A DNA stretch of 64,000 nt from Simmondsia chinensis (taxonomy: Eukaryota; Streptophyta; Magnoliopsida; Caryophyllales; Simmondsiaceae). How positions within the stretch are numbered: position 1 is the stretch's first letter; each line of letters begins with the position of its first letter. The notes below the pieces were generated by a model. That model was not told where the DNA came from. It did no database searches and saw nothing but the letters and a program-made list of their open reading frames with translations. Below, piece after piece: positions 1 to 11,099 of the stretch. The stretch is from contig JAGTTD010000019.1 in assembly GCA_018398585.1 (NCBI GenBank), positions 11,266,338 through 11,330,337 on the forward strand, read 5' to 3'. Made by a program: the position numbers and the translations under genes.

Positions 1-1300
1 GAGGAATTGGGTTTGAATGAGCTCCTGCCACGAGGGAGCTGGAGGAGAATTTCCTTCTAGTATGTCACTTGAGATGGCTTCAAAAATTGTAGTGATGAAG
101 CCCTATGCTTCTTCTTCAGTGACTGAGTCAACTAGCTCCTTCTCATGGGAGGACTATTGGACTTGTTTCCTTGCAGGAGAGTCTAGGATTTTAACTATCA
201 CCGGAGTTGGAGTAACTTGATATCATAAAAGTTGGGCTAGAATACCTTGAGGGAAGTAAGTAAGAAAGGAAAGCCAAAGGAACAAGGCTAATACCTCTTG
301 CTGAGGGGTTCCAGTTCTCCTCTTTCTTACTAACTGGGAGTCTGGCACCTCTTCTTCTTCTTCTTCTTCTTCCTTTGTTACCTGGGCAATCCTGGTTGGA
401 GGGAGCTCTTCTCCTACTTCTCTTCCTCGAACCACTTGCTGGAGCTAGCATGGTGGCTTCAAGGGGGACTCCTCCAAAAGCAGCCTTGTAAGGCTCCTCA
501 TGGCACTAAGAGTCTCTTAGGGACCTGCAAAAGAATAACATTGAGTGATTGTTCTGATTGACTTGGGTTGAAAAGTTATCTAGAGCATCTAAGACAGGTA
601 CTACATGGTAAAGCTTTCTTGAATGGGGTCTCCTTCACCTTAACTAGCTGAATGGCTCTCAGGATGATACCTACAGGCTCACGAACATGCATAAATTACT
701 GCTTGGCACCTCTGGCCTCTAAGGAAGTCCAATAGGCCCAATACCAAGCTGAAAAATAAAGGGTAGCACAAGTGGCATATCTATGAGGAACAATATCCCA
801 TAGGCTAACCTAATTGTTAGGTTAGTGTCGTAAAGCTCCTCGAAAATTACATGGAGGCCCTTTTTACTAGAGTCCCTTCTAGATGCCTTATGCACCTAGA
901 AATGCACTTCAAATAACTACCTCGAGCCTCAGAACCACCTGTCTTGCAGCCTTATGGGAAGTCCCTTGACTTCGAGCCTTTTACCCCATCAATCATCTTA
1001 AAAGGTTAACATCACATAAGGGATTTAATTCTTTAAGCAACTGAGCTTGTGATGCCATTATCTTAGTATTTAAAGGCCTATTATCCTTCAAGGATGGCTC
1101 TACATGAATAACACTTTGACCTTTAGCCTCAAAACAACGTTGTCGTAACTCCCTAAAGTTTGGGCAGTAAACAAATGCCTCCCTTTTAGCCTTTAGTAAT
1201 TTCAAATTTATAATGGGTAAAAGATTTGCCTGATTTGACCTTCAACAGTTACAAGGAGCCCGAGAGAGCAGTGTTTGATGTTTAAGCTTCCTTCGTTCCC
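1..1300 (-). other. Degenerate coding-like stretch, unidentified
   Basis: No intact gene is visible. On the minus strand several fragments of 60-110 codons run with only occasional stops and frame changes, for example 993-1205 and about 1-300, which suggests a decayed protein gene. The composition is less AT-rich than the following LTR. I could not match it to a family with confidence. A plant mobile-domain or antisense retroelement ORF is conceivable, because the promoter-led ORF at 1466 lies divergently next to it. A protein-profile search of the six-frame translation would decide. Confidence 0.3.
350..372. repeat. (CTT)n microsatellite
   Basis: About seven and a half CTT units in a row. 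Read on the minus strand it gives a run of Glu or Arg codons in the degenerate frame. It is a simple repeat with no other visible role. Confidence 0.9.
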
Positions 1301-1305
1301 GCACG

Positions 1306-1345
1306 TCTATAAATATGAAAGTTAGGGCTTTAAAAATTTTTACCG
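1306..1345 (+). promoter_or_regulatory. Putative core promoter upstream of the ORF at 1466
   Basis: A plant-type TATA box (TCTATAAATA, 1306-1315) is followed by a pyrimidine-rich leader with CTCTCTTTCC and CTTTCTCTAAG, then the ATG at 1466. The TATA-to-ATG distance of about 150 bp is normal for a plant gene or an LTR promoter. Transcription is not shown by sequence alone. Confidence 0.5.
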
Positions 1346-1465
1346 TTTGCTCTGTGCTCTCTTTCCATTGCAATCAAACGCTTTAACACTTTCTCTAAGC
1401 TTTTGAATCTTCGTTGTTCTTGCTGATTACGTTCTTAGAGCTTTAAATTTCTTCAAACCATAGAA

Positions 1466-1834
1466 ATGGCTCAAATCACTCGTGCTCTTTCCATCTCCAT
1501 CCCTAAGGCTGATGGCCATGTAGAACTTTTAACGCGTTTGGTCCAATCAAATGATGCAATGGTCTTAAACAGGCTCCAAAACCTTGTTGGCCTTAACTCC
1601 ATCAAGGAGGATCGTTCTTGGATGTTTGAGAATGATCCCTCTTATTCTGATGAACCATGTGCCCTAGGGCCAATCTTAAACCCTTCTGAGGACGTACCCA
1701 ACCTTAAAGGCATCTTCCCTGATATTGATGATTCCCCCTTACTCCACTCTATTTCTATAGGTCACTCAAGAGGAGGAAGGCACATTTGCAAAGCATCTGC
1801 CTATTGGAATTGGTTTCTAGGAAAACCCAATTAG
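1466..1834 (+). CDS. Hypothetical protein, probably a 3'-truncated gene
   Basis: This ATG-initiated frame of 122 codons has a good plant start context (AGAAATGGC) and sits behind a TATA box and C/T-rich leader, so the start looks real. The protein begins MAQITRALSISIPKADGHVE, is mildly acidic, and has no signal peptide or membrane segment. The end (KASAYWNWFLGKPN) vaguely resembles the entry to a plant mobile-domain protein, but I would not assign it. The stop comes directly at the junction with an LTR fragment starting near 1840, so the natural 3' part has probably been lost. It may belong to the same decayed locus as the minus-strand fragments at 1-1205. Function unknown. Confidence 0.4.
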   Translation: MAQITRALSISIPKADGHVELLTRLVQSNDAMVLNRLQNLVGLNSIKEDRSWMFENDPSYSDEPCALGPILNPSEDVPNLKGIFPDIDDSPLLHSISIGHSRGGRHICKASAYWNWFLGKPN

Positions 1835-1839
1835 TTACT

Positions 1840-3480
1840 TTTAAATATTAAACAAATAAAATTATCTTATTTATTTATTGTCTAAATATGTTTTACGAGT
1901 CAAACATGCTTGTGATTGTTTTCTAAAACATTCCATGAGATGGATGTAGCTCAAGATCACATGTCATGTTTGGTTTAAGTGATCAATGAGATTGAAATCA
2001 AAGATAGATTTAGATCAAACTAGTGATATGTTGTCAAAGTGGGTGATCATAGTCGATGATGAGATTGGACAACTTGTTTGATATGACTGCAATATGATAC
2101 TTTAGAGGACTTATCTTAGCCATGTGGATAGGGATCCAAAAGTATTATATTGATATTGTCTATATGATTGGAACACTAAGTAGGACCATCTAAATTAGTT
2201 ATTTATTTAACTGCTATCAAAAATAATTAATTCTATAAGATGATAGCTCTAAATCTAGGAAATAGTATAAACTCATGCATGGATTATTCGTTGCTTTGAT
2301 GTGCTAAAACGATTAGTCAAAGTGCGTTGAATTTAATCTTACGTGTGTTGGGTAACGGCATCAAGTGTAGCGGAAACAGTTATTTTACATGGAATCTATA
2401 GTCTCTAATGAGATAAAGATATCCCCTGAGTTGATTTGCAAGTATACAAACAGATTCTAGAATCTTTAGCCAAAGTATTCGATATGTTTGATAGTTAGAA
2501 TTAATACAAAAATTATTTTTGTATTATTGAATTGTTCAAGATGGGCTAGTCGGGAACTATGGTGAGAGATGTGAGAACGGAAATCTAAAAAGGCGTTAAC
2601 TATCATAATAAAAGTCATTTGGGAAATTATTGAGTGAATATGTGTAATCTAGAGTGCAGTAAAACTTATTTAGTGAAATTAAATTTTACAAAACTGTATT
2701 CAATTGTTATCATAAAATAATAATCAGATTTGACCTATTTTGAGCTAGAGTTAGATTGTCCATAAGGTCCCTTCGCAATCCATAAGGTCCCTTCGCAAGT
2801 CTCAACTTAAGCACTGTTCAAAAATATTTGAAAAATAAATTCATGGGATGAGTTATTTATTTATGAGGTAAATAAAGTTTTATGCTAAACAAATAATCAG
2901 GAGATGAATATTTAATACAATAAAGTACATCTTCTTTTAAACAAAAAAAAAAAAGAAAAAAAGATCGGAATGCACGTACCCAGACCCGTGCATACGCATT
3001 CGCAGGAACAGTGTTTATGGGGCAAGCGGGTGCCATGCACGCCCCCAACGCCTTTGTTTGATCCTAACTATAGCTAATGTCAGCGATAGGGCATAATACC
3101 CATATTTCACATGTATCACTGACACTTTATTTAATTATTTTCCTGGTTTAAAAGCTACGTGTGAGCCGTGGGAAATAAGAGAATTATTTTTAGGGTTTTG
3201 GACCTAGTTTTATCCCAGATGAAAACGCTAAAATTGCGTTTGGGGTTTTTTAAATAATTTTTTAGCATAATTTTCCTAAACAAAATTGTTAATTGGAAAG
3301 ATTGAAGGAAAAATTTTGTTCCAAAAATTTTTCTAAGTTAAATAATTTTGGGAGCCCACACTCACAGTGTTAGAAGAGGTCATTACAAAGAAGACTTTGA
3401 GGTGGCAATAATTCTTCTTCTAATTTTAGATCTTCAAGTCGGAGTTAGGATTTGCGCTTTAGGTATGTTGAAATTAAGTA
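1840..3480 (+). mobile_element. Copia-type LTR fragment D (plus orientation)
   Basis: This stretch aligns, block by block and in reverse orientation, with 5275-6895, and more distantly with the copia LTRs at 11850-14181 and 18535-20752. Shared blocks include GAGATGGATGTAG near the start, GTCTCTAATGAGATA with AAGATATCCCCT, and CCAAAGTATTC. Both expected ends are missing: the TGTTAGG start is eroded at about 1840, and similarity fades near 3470. A short tandem duplication of CATAAGGTCCCTTCGCAA is visible at 2759-2797. No PBS, PPT or coding sequence is attached, so it is a truncated or solo LTR. It interrupts the ORF ending at 1834. Confidence 0.65.
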
Positions 3481-4135
3481 TTTGATATTTAATTTATTTT
3501 TTCTTTATTTGGTTTATTCTCCATACTATGTTTACCTTTGTTTTATTAGTTTTTTTTTTTTTGTCATATTATAAACCTGTAAGCATGGTTATCAAAATCC
3601 AGAATGGAATCTTAGAATTTTACGATTCTATGATTTCACAATTGTCGACCAATCTGAATCTTAAGTAGAATCTTAATTTTATAGAATCTGACGATTCATT
3701 GATATTATTTGAAATTAACGGATAGAATTGTAATACGATTTTATAATTCTACTGATCCGACCTCGATTCTACCAGTGCATACAAAGAAATAGTTAAAATG
3801 TTAAAAAATCAAGCATATATTGTATACGAACTTACTTTATTAGTTTGAAGTAAATGAAAGTTAATTATGCATTGTGAACTTTCAAGAAACGTAAATTAAG
3901 TTTAGTTTTATGTTTTAATCTTCACCTAAAGTTTGATTAGCAGTATCTATCTTAAAAGCTCTCATGATTATTGTAGCATAAAATGACATATTTATGTTAC
4001 ATAATAATATTTTTATCATATTTGATTATATTTATTATATATATCCATGTAAATAAAGGTCTTATTAATAAGTTTTTGAACTATATAACTGATATTAAAA
4101 CAAAGAACAATTATAATATAATTTAAAAAGATGAT
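3481..4135. other. AT-rich intergenic or MITE-like sequence
   Basis: No gene is visible. Positions 3590-3785 are rich in alternating GATTCTA, AGAATC and GATTCA words that can pair with each other, as in small hairpin-forming MITEs. I could not define terminal repeats or a target duplication. The rest is AT-rich and featureless. Confidence 0.35.
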
Positions 4136-4310
4136 CTTTTAGGACAAGAGTTGATTCAAGATCTGATAGTTGATTCAAGATGCAAGGTTGTGGCAGAATG
4201 GACAAGAGTCTTGAAATGTAAATGTTGATCCAATAAAAAGATGAAGCTGTACAGCCAAAATCGCTTCTACTTCAATTTTTGAGGACAAGAATCTTTAAAG
4301 GAGGGAATAT
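4136..4310 (+). pseudogene. 3' end of a Ty3/gypsy pol with PPT
   Basis: One frame reads FEDKNL just before an AAAGGAGGGAATA polypurine tract. This layout, GAGGACAAGAAT followed by a purine run and an LTR, is typical of the 3' end of plant chromovirus-type gypsy elements and recurs at 51985-52016. The upstream pol is missing, so this is only the last part of the element. Confidence 0.55.
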
Positions 4311-4745
4311 TGTCATGATTCTAGAAGATGGGACATATGGAATTAAGTAGTAGTAATTCATTGGTTGTAATAAAGTAGTTTAACTCATTAGTATTAGTCA
4401 TATTAAGCCATTTTTTAGTGTATTATCCGATAGCTTATATGTGAAGGAGGGAAAGTCGGTTATTAGTGTAGTTAAGTGATAGTTGATAGTAGTTAAGTCA
4501 TGTCTAGGTGAAATGTATGTGAGTATGGCGGTGGATTAGCTGTGTCTAGGTGAAGTAAACTGTTACATATTTTTCTTGCAATCTTCCTATGCTAGGATTA
4601 GTATAAGCAGTGTTCCTTCTATTGTAATACTCAATGATGAATGATAATTGATTCTATTTCTCTCTCAACCCTAATTCTCTCCACTTCTCATCTATATCTC
4701 TAATTCTCTTCTTATCTCTACTCTAATTCTACATCTATCCTAGCA
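4311..4745 (+). mobile_element. Gypsy 3' LTR (TGTCATGA...CTAGCA)
   Basis: The LTR starts with TG directly after a polypurine tract and ends CTAGCA, 435 bp. It contains a C/T-rich, repetitive 3' third (CTCTAATTCT words), as is common in R-U5 of small gypsy LTRs. No second copy is present in the window, so the element is truncated on its 5' side. Confidence 0.55.
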
Positions 4746-4929
4746 TGCCAAAGCTTGGCCCTTCACTGACTTTTTTGGCACATAAATTAACTCAAATCGA
4801 AGTAGAGCCACACTTCACTTGTTTAATCTTCCTCTCATTAATGGTGTATCTAGCGTATACTTAAGAACATCTATTTCAGCAACCATACAAACGGCAAATG
4901 CAAAGAAGTAATGCCTGAGCTTTACATAT

Positions 4930-5274
4930 GCTTAATGTAAAGATGGACACAATTTCTCAATGGAATAATACTTTATTTCACACTCATTTAAACAATGGCT
5001 TAAGTAGAACACAAACTATTCAAACCCTTGCTTATTGTCTTGTATTAGCAGATAGCAACCTGGCTCATCCAAAGTAGAAACGTTGATCTTTAAAGTTTGC
5101 CTTGCTTAGGTGGAACCAACACTGGTTGCCTATTCAAATAGCTTTTGATGGCCTCAAAGGCTGCTTCGTGTGGTTCCTCCCATTTGAAGTCTATTTAAGA
5201 CTCGAGCCTCAGTAATGGAGAGAAGACTTTAGTCTTTCTCGCGGCATTTGAAATAAAACGTCCTAGGACATTAA
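4930..5274 (-). pseudogene. Ty3/gypsy RT-RNase H fragment
   Basis: Read from 5274 down, the minus strand gives a frame resembling the end of gypsy RT (VLGRFISNAARKTKVFSP) and the start of RNase H (AAFEAIKSYLNRQPVLVPP). It has in-frame stops and becomes unreadable below about 5080. The LTR fragment starting at 5275 cuts it on its upstream side. It looks like Tat/Athila-type pol and is not part of the plus-strand gypsy element that follows. Confidence 0.55.
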
Positions 5275-6895
5275 TGTTGAGAAAATTTAATTTTGGATTT
5301 TTCTAAATTGGTTCGATCAACCGCAACAGAAATAACTTTAAAGTTCTTTAATTTTTAGTCTAAAGGACCTATATTTTAATATAAACATAACAAACATGAA
5401 ATAACTAAGCATAATGAACATTAAAGTAAAAGCATAAATAATTGCAAGAATTAAAGGAAAGCTTTAAAAGAAGGGTTAATCAAAATATCTAAATTGTAGA
5501 CCGCAATTGTCGCCCGAGAGAAATCATCAAGATCATGAGATCTTCTCGATAATGACCCCTTGACAACCAGAGTGCGATCTCCAAAAATATTTAGTCGAGG
5601 AAAAATTTCAGAACAAAATTTTTCCTTTTAATTTTTTCTAAAAAACAAATTCTTATAAAAATTACACTAAATATAAATTTAGAAAACCCTAAACTATTTT
5701 AGAGTTTTTGTCATGGGAGAAAACTAGGTTTCAAAACCTAAACGTAAAAACTTATGTATCTCGCAGCTCAAAACAACACACATTTATAAAGAAAAAATAA
5801 TGGTTGACGTCACCTTGACATTAGCCCGAAGTACGCGTCAATAACGTGTACTGTACCCTACCACTGACGTCAGCGGCACTCATTTTTTCTTTTTTATAAG
5901 TTTATAATTTGTGCCACATGTCAAACCCAGAGTAGCCTGCGGCTTTTACCACAGATCGCCAAGCGCATCGCAAGCTGGTTGGGCGAAACTCAAGCATATG
6001 GATTACTGGCCCTATGCGAATTTCACGTTATATTTTGTGTAAATTCTCAGATGTATAAAATTCATCTTATAAATATAATTTTGTAAAATTAATTTATTCA
6101 TCTCATGAATAAATAATTTATCTTATGAATTATGTTTAGCAACATTAATTTATTCGTCCTATGAACAAATAATTCATCTCATGAATTTATTTTAAGTATT
6201 TTCAACCGGTGTACTTCCAGAGGCTTGAGAGGGACCTCTGGAACTATATAATTCTAGCTCCAAATGGGTTAAATCTAATTATCAATACTTGATAATATTG
6301 ATTATCATTTAGTAATATTTAATTCCATTAAAGAAATATTACTACGCTCTAGAATCAAATATATTTATTCAGTAATTCCCAAATTGCTTTTATTGTGACA
6401 ATCAACCCCTCTATTGGATATCTATGAGGGAAAATAACTTTAACTACTAATGCTCAATTCCTAACATTTTTAACCATAGTTCCCGACTTGGCCTCCTCGA
6501 ACAATTCAATAATATAGAAAACAATTTCTGTGTTAATTTCAAATGTCAAACATATGGAATACTTTTATGGCCAAAGTTTCTCAAATCTATTCATATGTTT
6601 GTGAATCAATTAGGGGACATCCTTATCTCGTTAGAGACTATAGATTCCACGTAAAACAACTGTTCCCGCCACACTTAATGCCATTACCAAACGAATGTAA
6701 GATTTAAGCCAACCAACTTTGACCAATCCTTTTGGTACATTAAATCAACGAACAATCCGTGCACGAGCTTAAACTATTTCCTGGATTTAGAGTTATTGTC
6801 TTACAGAATAAATTATTTCTAATAGCAGTAGAGAAACAACTAATAGGTGGTCTTGCTTCGTGTTCTAATCATATAGACAGCACCAATATAATTTA
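5275..6895 (-). mobile_element. Copia-type LTR fragment C (minus orientation)
   Basis: The left end (TGTTGAGAAAATTT) matches the ends of the copia LTRs at 11850 and 18535. Further in, blocks such as GGGGACATCCTTATCTCGTT, GACCTCTGGAAC and CATCTCATGAATTT align with those LTRs and with the reverse complement of 1840-3480. The right side stops abruptly at about 6895, where gypsy gag begins, so roughly 500 bp at the LTR's own start is missing. No internal region is attached. C and D are opposed, so they are two independent insertions. Confidence 0.65.
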
Positions 6896-7500
6896 ATTCT
6901 TGGCCATCCTTTCCTTACTTGGCAAGTCTTTGTTGATGAGTTGTGTGAAAGATATGGTGATAAGGACCCCGGGGATGTTGGTAATGATTTTAACAAGATG
7001 GCTCAAACCATTTCGGTGAAAGAGTACATGATACATAGCAACTGAAAACTAGGATGATGGTTGTTAAGCCGGGTGCAAGTGAGGCATATTATGTTTCTAG
7101 CTTCATTAGTGGCCTCAACCTAAGATCAAAAATCTTGTCAAGGAATTGAATCTAGTAGTGACATTATCAAAGGCTTACTCCATGGTGAGGCCATTTGAGT
7201 CCACTGTGTTAACCATACCTGATGGAGGACAAAAGGAGTAGATTGGTGCATTCAGTTCCTCCTCTTTAGCAAATGACTCCAGGCCCTTCTAAATCCTTGA
7301 GCTTGGAAGAGAAAAAGGCTCAAAAATTGTGTTTCAAGTTTGATTAAAAGTACTTCTTTGGGCATAAATGCAATCCCAAGCTATTAATGTATGTATCAAG
7401 GGCTAAGGCTGAAGAAGAGTAGGAGCAACAAGAGGAACAAAAGCAATTGGAGGATTTAGACACTAATGATATGGAAATTTAAGTTAGGGCTTTTACTAGA
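6896..7500 (+). pseudogene. E1 gag (capsid part and zinc knuckle)
   Basis: The translated frames give FLTWQVFVDELCERYGDKDP and later AYYVSSFISGLNLRSK, the usual core of plant gypsy Gag (Retrotrans_gag). Near 7325-7380 comes CFKFDxKYFFGHKC, a CCHC zinc knuckle in which the second Cys is Phe and a stop interrupts the spacer. Gag packages genomic RNA, and the knuckle contacts nucleic acid. The N-terminal half is absent, removed at the junction with LTR fragment C. Several stops and at least one frameshift make it nonfunctional. Confidence 0.75.
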
Positions 7501-7672
7501 AATGGTACTCACCATACCACAAGGATAGAAGGAGAAGCAAGTCACAAACCATTGTTGATATTGATTAATAATGGAAGCACCCATTGTTTTGTTGATCCCA
7601 AGATTGTGAAGTCAATAGGCCATGAATTGATCAAGACAAGCCCTTTAACTGTAACTATGGCTAACGGCAGTG
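7500..7672 (+). pseudogene. E1 protease, N-terminal part
   Basis: The frame reads KPLLILINNGSTHCFVDPKI and continues to TVTMANGSVGVI. This is the aspartic protease of a gypsy polyprotein, with the catalytic D-S/T-G changed to N-N-G, so it would be inactive. The reading frame ends at the hAT junction near 7673 and resumes at 9294. Confidence 0.75.
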
Positions 7673-8223
7673 TGGGGGTAATCTAAATTTGCAAAATAGA
7701 TTATTCTTTTTTGAAAGGTGAAAAAGGAATCGATCCAGTGTTCTGTTATGCATAAGTAAGGCACACCAGGTTTCGACTTCCAAGTGTCGGACGTCAACGA
7801 GAGCATGCTCGTGTTCATCCTAAAAAGTTTAAAGACCTCAGTTTTCATCCTTTGGTAATCTTTAAATGCATCCTGCTTTAAGGTGTTCCGAGGAATCCTT
7901 AGGATGGCGGGGTTCACCGCTGTTTGCATATACCTGATGAATCTCGGGTCTTCGCCGGTGCTAAAAGGCTTTTCAGCCGCAATTACGTACCTAACTAGCT
8001 CCCGTCTATTAGTTTCCTGAGAGAATTTAAAGTTAGCAAGTGCACCGGCCGCTTGCTATACTAACCGTTATTGGGCTCTTTCTGGGTCTTGTTCGGGGTG
8101 AGACCTAACTATATGTCTACTTAATGTGCCCGTCCCACTATCGGGTGCATGACAAAAGGCCTTGGGTGGGTTATATAAGTTACAAAAAGCTTTATTAACT
8201 TCCCTATCTAAGTTAAAATGCTT

Positions 8224-8520
8224 CTAGACCCCACTAGCACTACGCCTAATAGTACTAGTTTTTGAGGGATGCTGGGTTTCTGTGGTGGGGGTGAGTTCCT
8301 CTTCATTTTGTGAGTCTGGACAATCCTGCTCATTATAGGACTGTTGTTCAAAGTCCCAATCTATATTGTCAGTATATGGAGGTGATGGGCCTGGTTCTAT
8401 AAAAGCTCGTTCCTCAGTATTAAGTTCGACAATTCTACTCCTCTTAGGTATTATAGGCGGTCGTCGAGAAGAACTAGAACTCGAACGACCGGTTCTAGAC
8501 GATGATGTGTTGTGTGCCAT
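8224..8520 (-). pseudogene. hAT transposase N-terminal fragment
   Basis: Ninety-eight codons starting at an ATG. The start is Ser-rich and basic, followed by an acidic stretch with PGPSPPYTDNIDWDFEQQ; copy 2 has PGPSPPYIDTCDWEQEQ at the same place. This N-terminal region precedes the BED zinc finger in plant hAT transposases. The frame stops after RRSASGV and is not joined to the downstream fragment. Confidence 0.65.
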
Positions 8521-8870
8521 TATGATAATATTACTGATTAGTATTTTAAAAATGCAACTATTAGTGCAAAATTATGAAATTGGGTAGATAACTAGGAGAT
8601 CACAAATAAAATTTCGATACTAAAATCACCGAAGCAAGCAAAGCGAACTATGAAATTTGAACTTGAGCGGGATTCTACGAGCCGAACGCTTTGTCAACAA
8701 TGAACTTTAGAAATTTAGAACAAAATATTGCAAGTAGAAGAAGTATGTAGATGAATGTATAGAGAGAGAAGAGAGAATAAAATATTTGTTTGTGAGGAAA
8801 ATGAAGTGAATGGGTTTGATATTTATAGATAAAAATAAAGTATTTATTTATTTTAATTGATTTGGAGGGG

Positions 8871-9104
8871 TCCAGTTAGGTTTAATTTGGCGTTCATTCG
8901 CTTTGTTTTCCTTTGTGTAGAGTTTGTACTAAGGAATTTCCTTTGATGTTTCTTTGTATTTACTCTTTGTTGCTTTCGCTTGTTGCTTTCTTTCGGATTG
9001 CTTGTAGGCTTCGGCTAGCTTGGGGTATGCCCCTCGTACTCATGTATGGACGTACATCAGTGCGATTTTTTGATATATACACACTGACTTATCAAAAAAA
9101 AAAA
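8871..9104 (+). mobile_element. 5'-truncated L1 LINE tail with 12-bp target duplication
   Basis: The 234-bp insert ends TGACTTATC followed by an A-tract, like the 3' ends of plant L1 LINEs. It is flanked by perfect direct repeats GATTTGGAGGGG at 8859-8870 and 9105-9116. No coding sequence remains. It lies in the 5' noncoding part of hAT copy 1, so it is younger than that element. Confidence 0.85.
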
Positions 9105-9293
9105 GATTTGGAGGGGGAGCCGTTGCTCCCCCTCAAACAGGTCTTTTAAGAACCTTAACGGGCCCGGGCAGGGCCAGGCTTGGACCTCATATTTTTGAGG
9201 CCCGAGGCCCAGCCCTTTGGGGGACCTAGCCTTGGCCCACGCGTGTCGGGCCGGGCCTGGTTACGGGCTGACCCGGCCCACTGGCCACCTCTA

Positions 9294-9560
9294 TAGGAGA
9301 TACAAGGTCACCAATTTGTGTGTGATTTTAGAATCTTGAGACTAGGTGGCTGCGACATGGTTCTTGGAGTGGATTGGGTGAAGACATTCAGCCCTCTTAT
9401 CTTTTATTTTGCTCAACTCTCAATGTCATTTGAGAAGAATGGTACAACAGTGAGGTTGCAAGGAATAGTTGAACAAGCTTAGTTGCAGCTGATGAGTAAG
9501 AGATTGGAAGGAGGATAAAGAAAGGTTCTTACAGTTCAATTGGTCAGTTGTTCTCCATTA
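9294..9560 (+). pseudogene. E1 protease, C-terminal part
   Basis: After the hAT end the gypsy frame resumes as EIQGHQFVCDFRILRLGGCD and MVLGVDWVKTFSPLIF, the C-terminal protease and linker of plant gypsy elements. Roughly 20 residues expected between the two halves are missing, so the hAT junction also carries a small deletion. A stop follows IVEQA. Confidence 0.75.
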
Positions 9561-9589
9561 GTGTAGAACCATGGAAGGCTGAGGTAAAT

Positions 9590-10440
9590 TCCATTCCCTT
9601 AATTAGCAAGTTAATTCGTGAATTCAAGGATCTATTTGAGCAAACTACCACACTCCCTCCAAAAGAACCCTAGACCATGCTATTCCCGTCATGGTTAATG
9701 CTAATCCAGTTAACATTAGGCCTTACAAGTACGCTCATTCACCCAAAAAAAAAAAAAAAAAAAGATTGGGAGACAAGTAGAAGAGCTTTTGAAAGCCAAT
9801 TTCATCAGGCATAGCCATAGTTCATTCTTCACTTATGATCTTAGTCAAAAAAAGGGTGGAATGTCAAGAATGTGCAGAGATTACGGACACTTCAATTCCC
9901 TCACTATAAAGGATAAATTCCTAATTTCTATAATTGATGATCTCTTAGATGAACTTCATGGATCACAATACTTTTCGAGGCTTGATTTGAGATAGGGATA
10001 CTATCAAATTCAAGTGATAGGCAAAGACATTCATAAAACTACATGTAGAACTCACCATGGCCACTATGAATTTGTGGTTATGCCATTTGGTTGGTCAAAT
10101 GCTCCAACGCTTTTCAGGCTCTAATGAACTCAGTCTTTTAACCATTTTTGAGAAGATTTTTCCTTGTGTTCTTTGATTATATACTTATTTAGAACCCTTT
10201 CTTGGATTCTTATGTGACACATCTCAACCAAGTATTCCAAACTATGCGTAAACACAAAATTTTTGCAAAACTCTCCAAATATTCCTTTGCTCAAACTCAA
10301 ACAGAGTACTTGGGACATGTAATTTCTTGCAATGGGGTAGCAACTGATGTTACCAAGGTTCAAGCTATGAGATAATGGCTAGCTCCTTCATCTCTCAAGC
10401 AACTGAGAAGATTCCTTGGGTGAACAGGATATTATAGAAA
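9590..10440 (+). pseudogene. E1 reverse transcriptase
   Basis: Recognisable pieces are REFKDLFEQTTTLPPK, NSLTIKDKF, IIDDLLDELHGSQYFSRLDL (the first catalytic Asp is in SRLDL) and EYLGHVIS. The active-site box reads FFDYILI, so the second Asp of the usual FDD has become Tyr. A run of about 20 A at 9746-9765 replaces several codons in front of the RT core. Multiple stops and frameshifts show long decay. Confidence 0.8.
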
Positions 10441-11000
10441 GTTTGTGGGTTGATATGCTGCTATAGCTAAGCCTTTGACCGATCTTCTTAAGAAGGATGC
10501 CTTTGTGTGGAGTAATTCAGCTCAGGAAGCCTTTGAAAACCTAAAGGAGGTTATGTGTTCAACTCCTATTCTTGTAATGCCAGACTTTAGCTTGCCTTTT
10601 GTCATTGAAATAGATGCGATGGTAAGAGTGTAGGTGTTGTCCTATCTTAGAAGGGGAGGCCTATTGCCTTCCTTAGTCAATCCCTCAGCCCCAAGCATCA
10701 GAGTTTTTCAATCTATGAGAAGGAGTATTTGGCAATTCTTATAGCAGTTCAGAAATGGAGACATTATTTGGAAGGCCACCATTTCATAATCAAAACTGAT
10801 CATCAAAGCCTCAAATATCTATTAGAGAAAAAGATCACCATAGCAGTGCAACATCAAGGGCTTATAAAATTGTTGGGATTGGATTACTCAATTGAGTATT
10901 ACAAAGGGAAAGAGAACTTAGCTGCAAATGCTTTATCAATAAGACAAGAGGTAGATTTAGCCTCTTACCTTGCTATATCAGTAGTTTTGCCTTTATAGAT
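10441..11000 (+). pseudogene. E1 RNase H
   Basis: The frame contains [15 protein letters not shown], a first acidic residue in [28 protein letters not shown], then TDHQSLKYLLEKK and ENLAANALS. In intact relatives the last motif has Asp (ADALS), here Asn. The 89-codon open stretch 10729-10998 is the longest uninterrupted part. It degrades the RNA strand during reverse transcription in functional elements. Confidence 0.8.
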
Positions 11001-11099
11001 GGAGGAGGCCTACTTGTTCTATGAAGGGGATAGTTTTTCTTAAGATTGTATCACTGCATTCAGCATCAATGACACGGCTGCAAATGTATCTGATGTGGC

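Larger units (their letters stand above)
7673..9293 (-). mobile_element. hAT element copy 1, 3'-truncated
   Basis: The right end is GC-rich with GGCCCGGCCC-type words and terminates GGCCACCTCTA, the reverse complement of TAGAGGTGGCC, matching the ends of hAT copy 2 (TAAWGGTGRCC). Coding pieces lie on the minus strand. 8520-8224 starts MAHNTSSSRTGRSS, aligning with the start of copy 2 (MVHNSFLFGAGRCSFNSS). 7929-7680 holds SMLSLTSDTWKSKPGV, the region around the first catalytic Asp of the hAT RNase H-like fold. The middle and C-terminal parts of the transposase and the left terminus are missing, and no 8-bp duplication can be paired. It splits the E1 protease. Confidence 0.75.

Noticed and set aside
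1840..6895. The two copia-type LTR fragments as the pair of one element
   Set aside because: They face opposite directions and no internal copia sequence lies between them.
9746..9765. Poly(A) tail of a retroposed insertion in the E1 RT
   Set aside because: No inserted sequence precedes it and the gypsy frame continues on both sides; slippage in an A-rich codon run is simpler.
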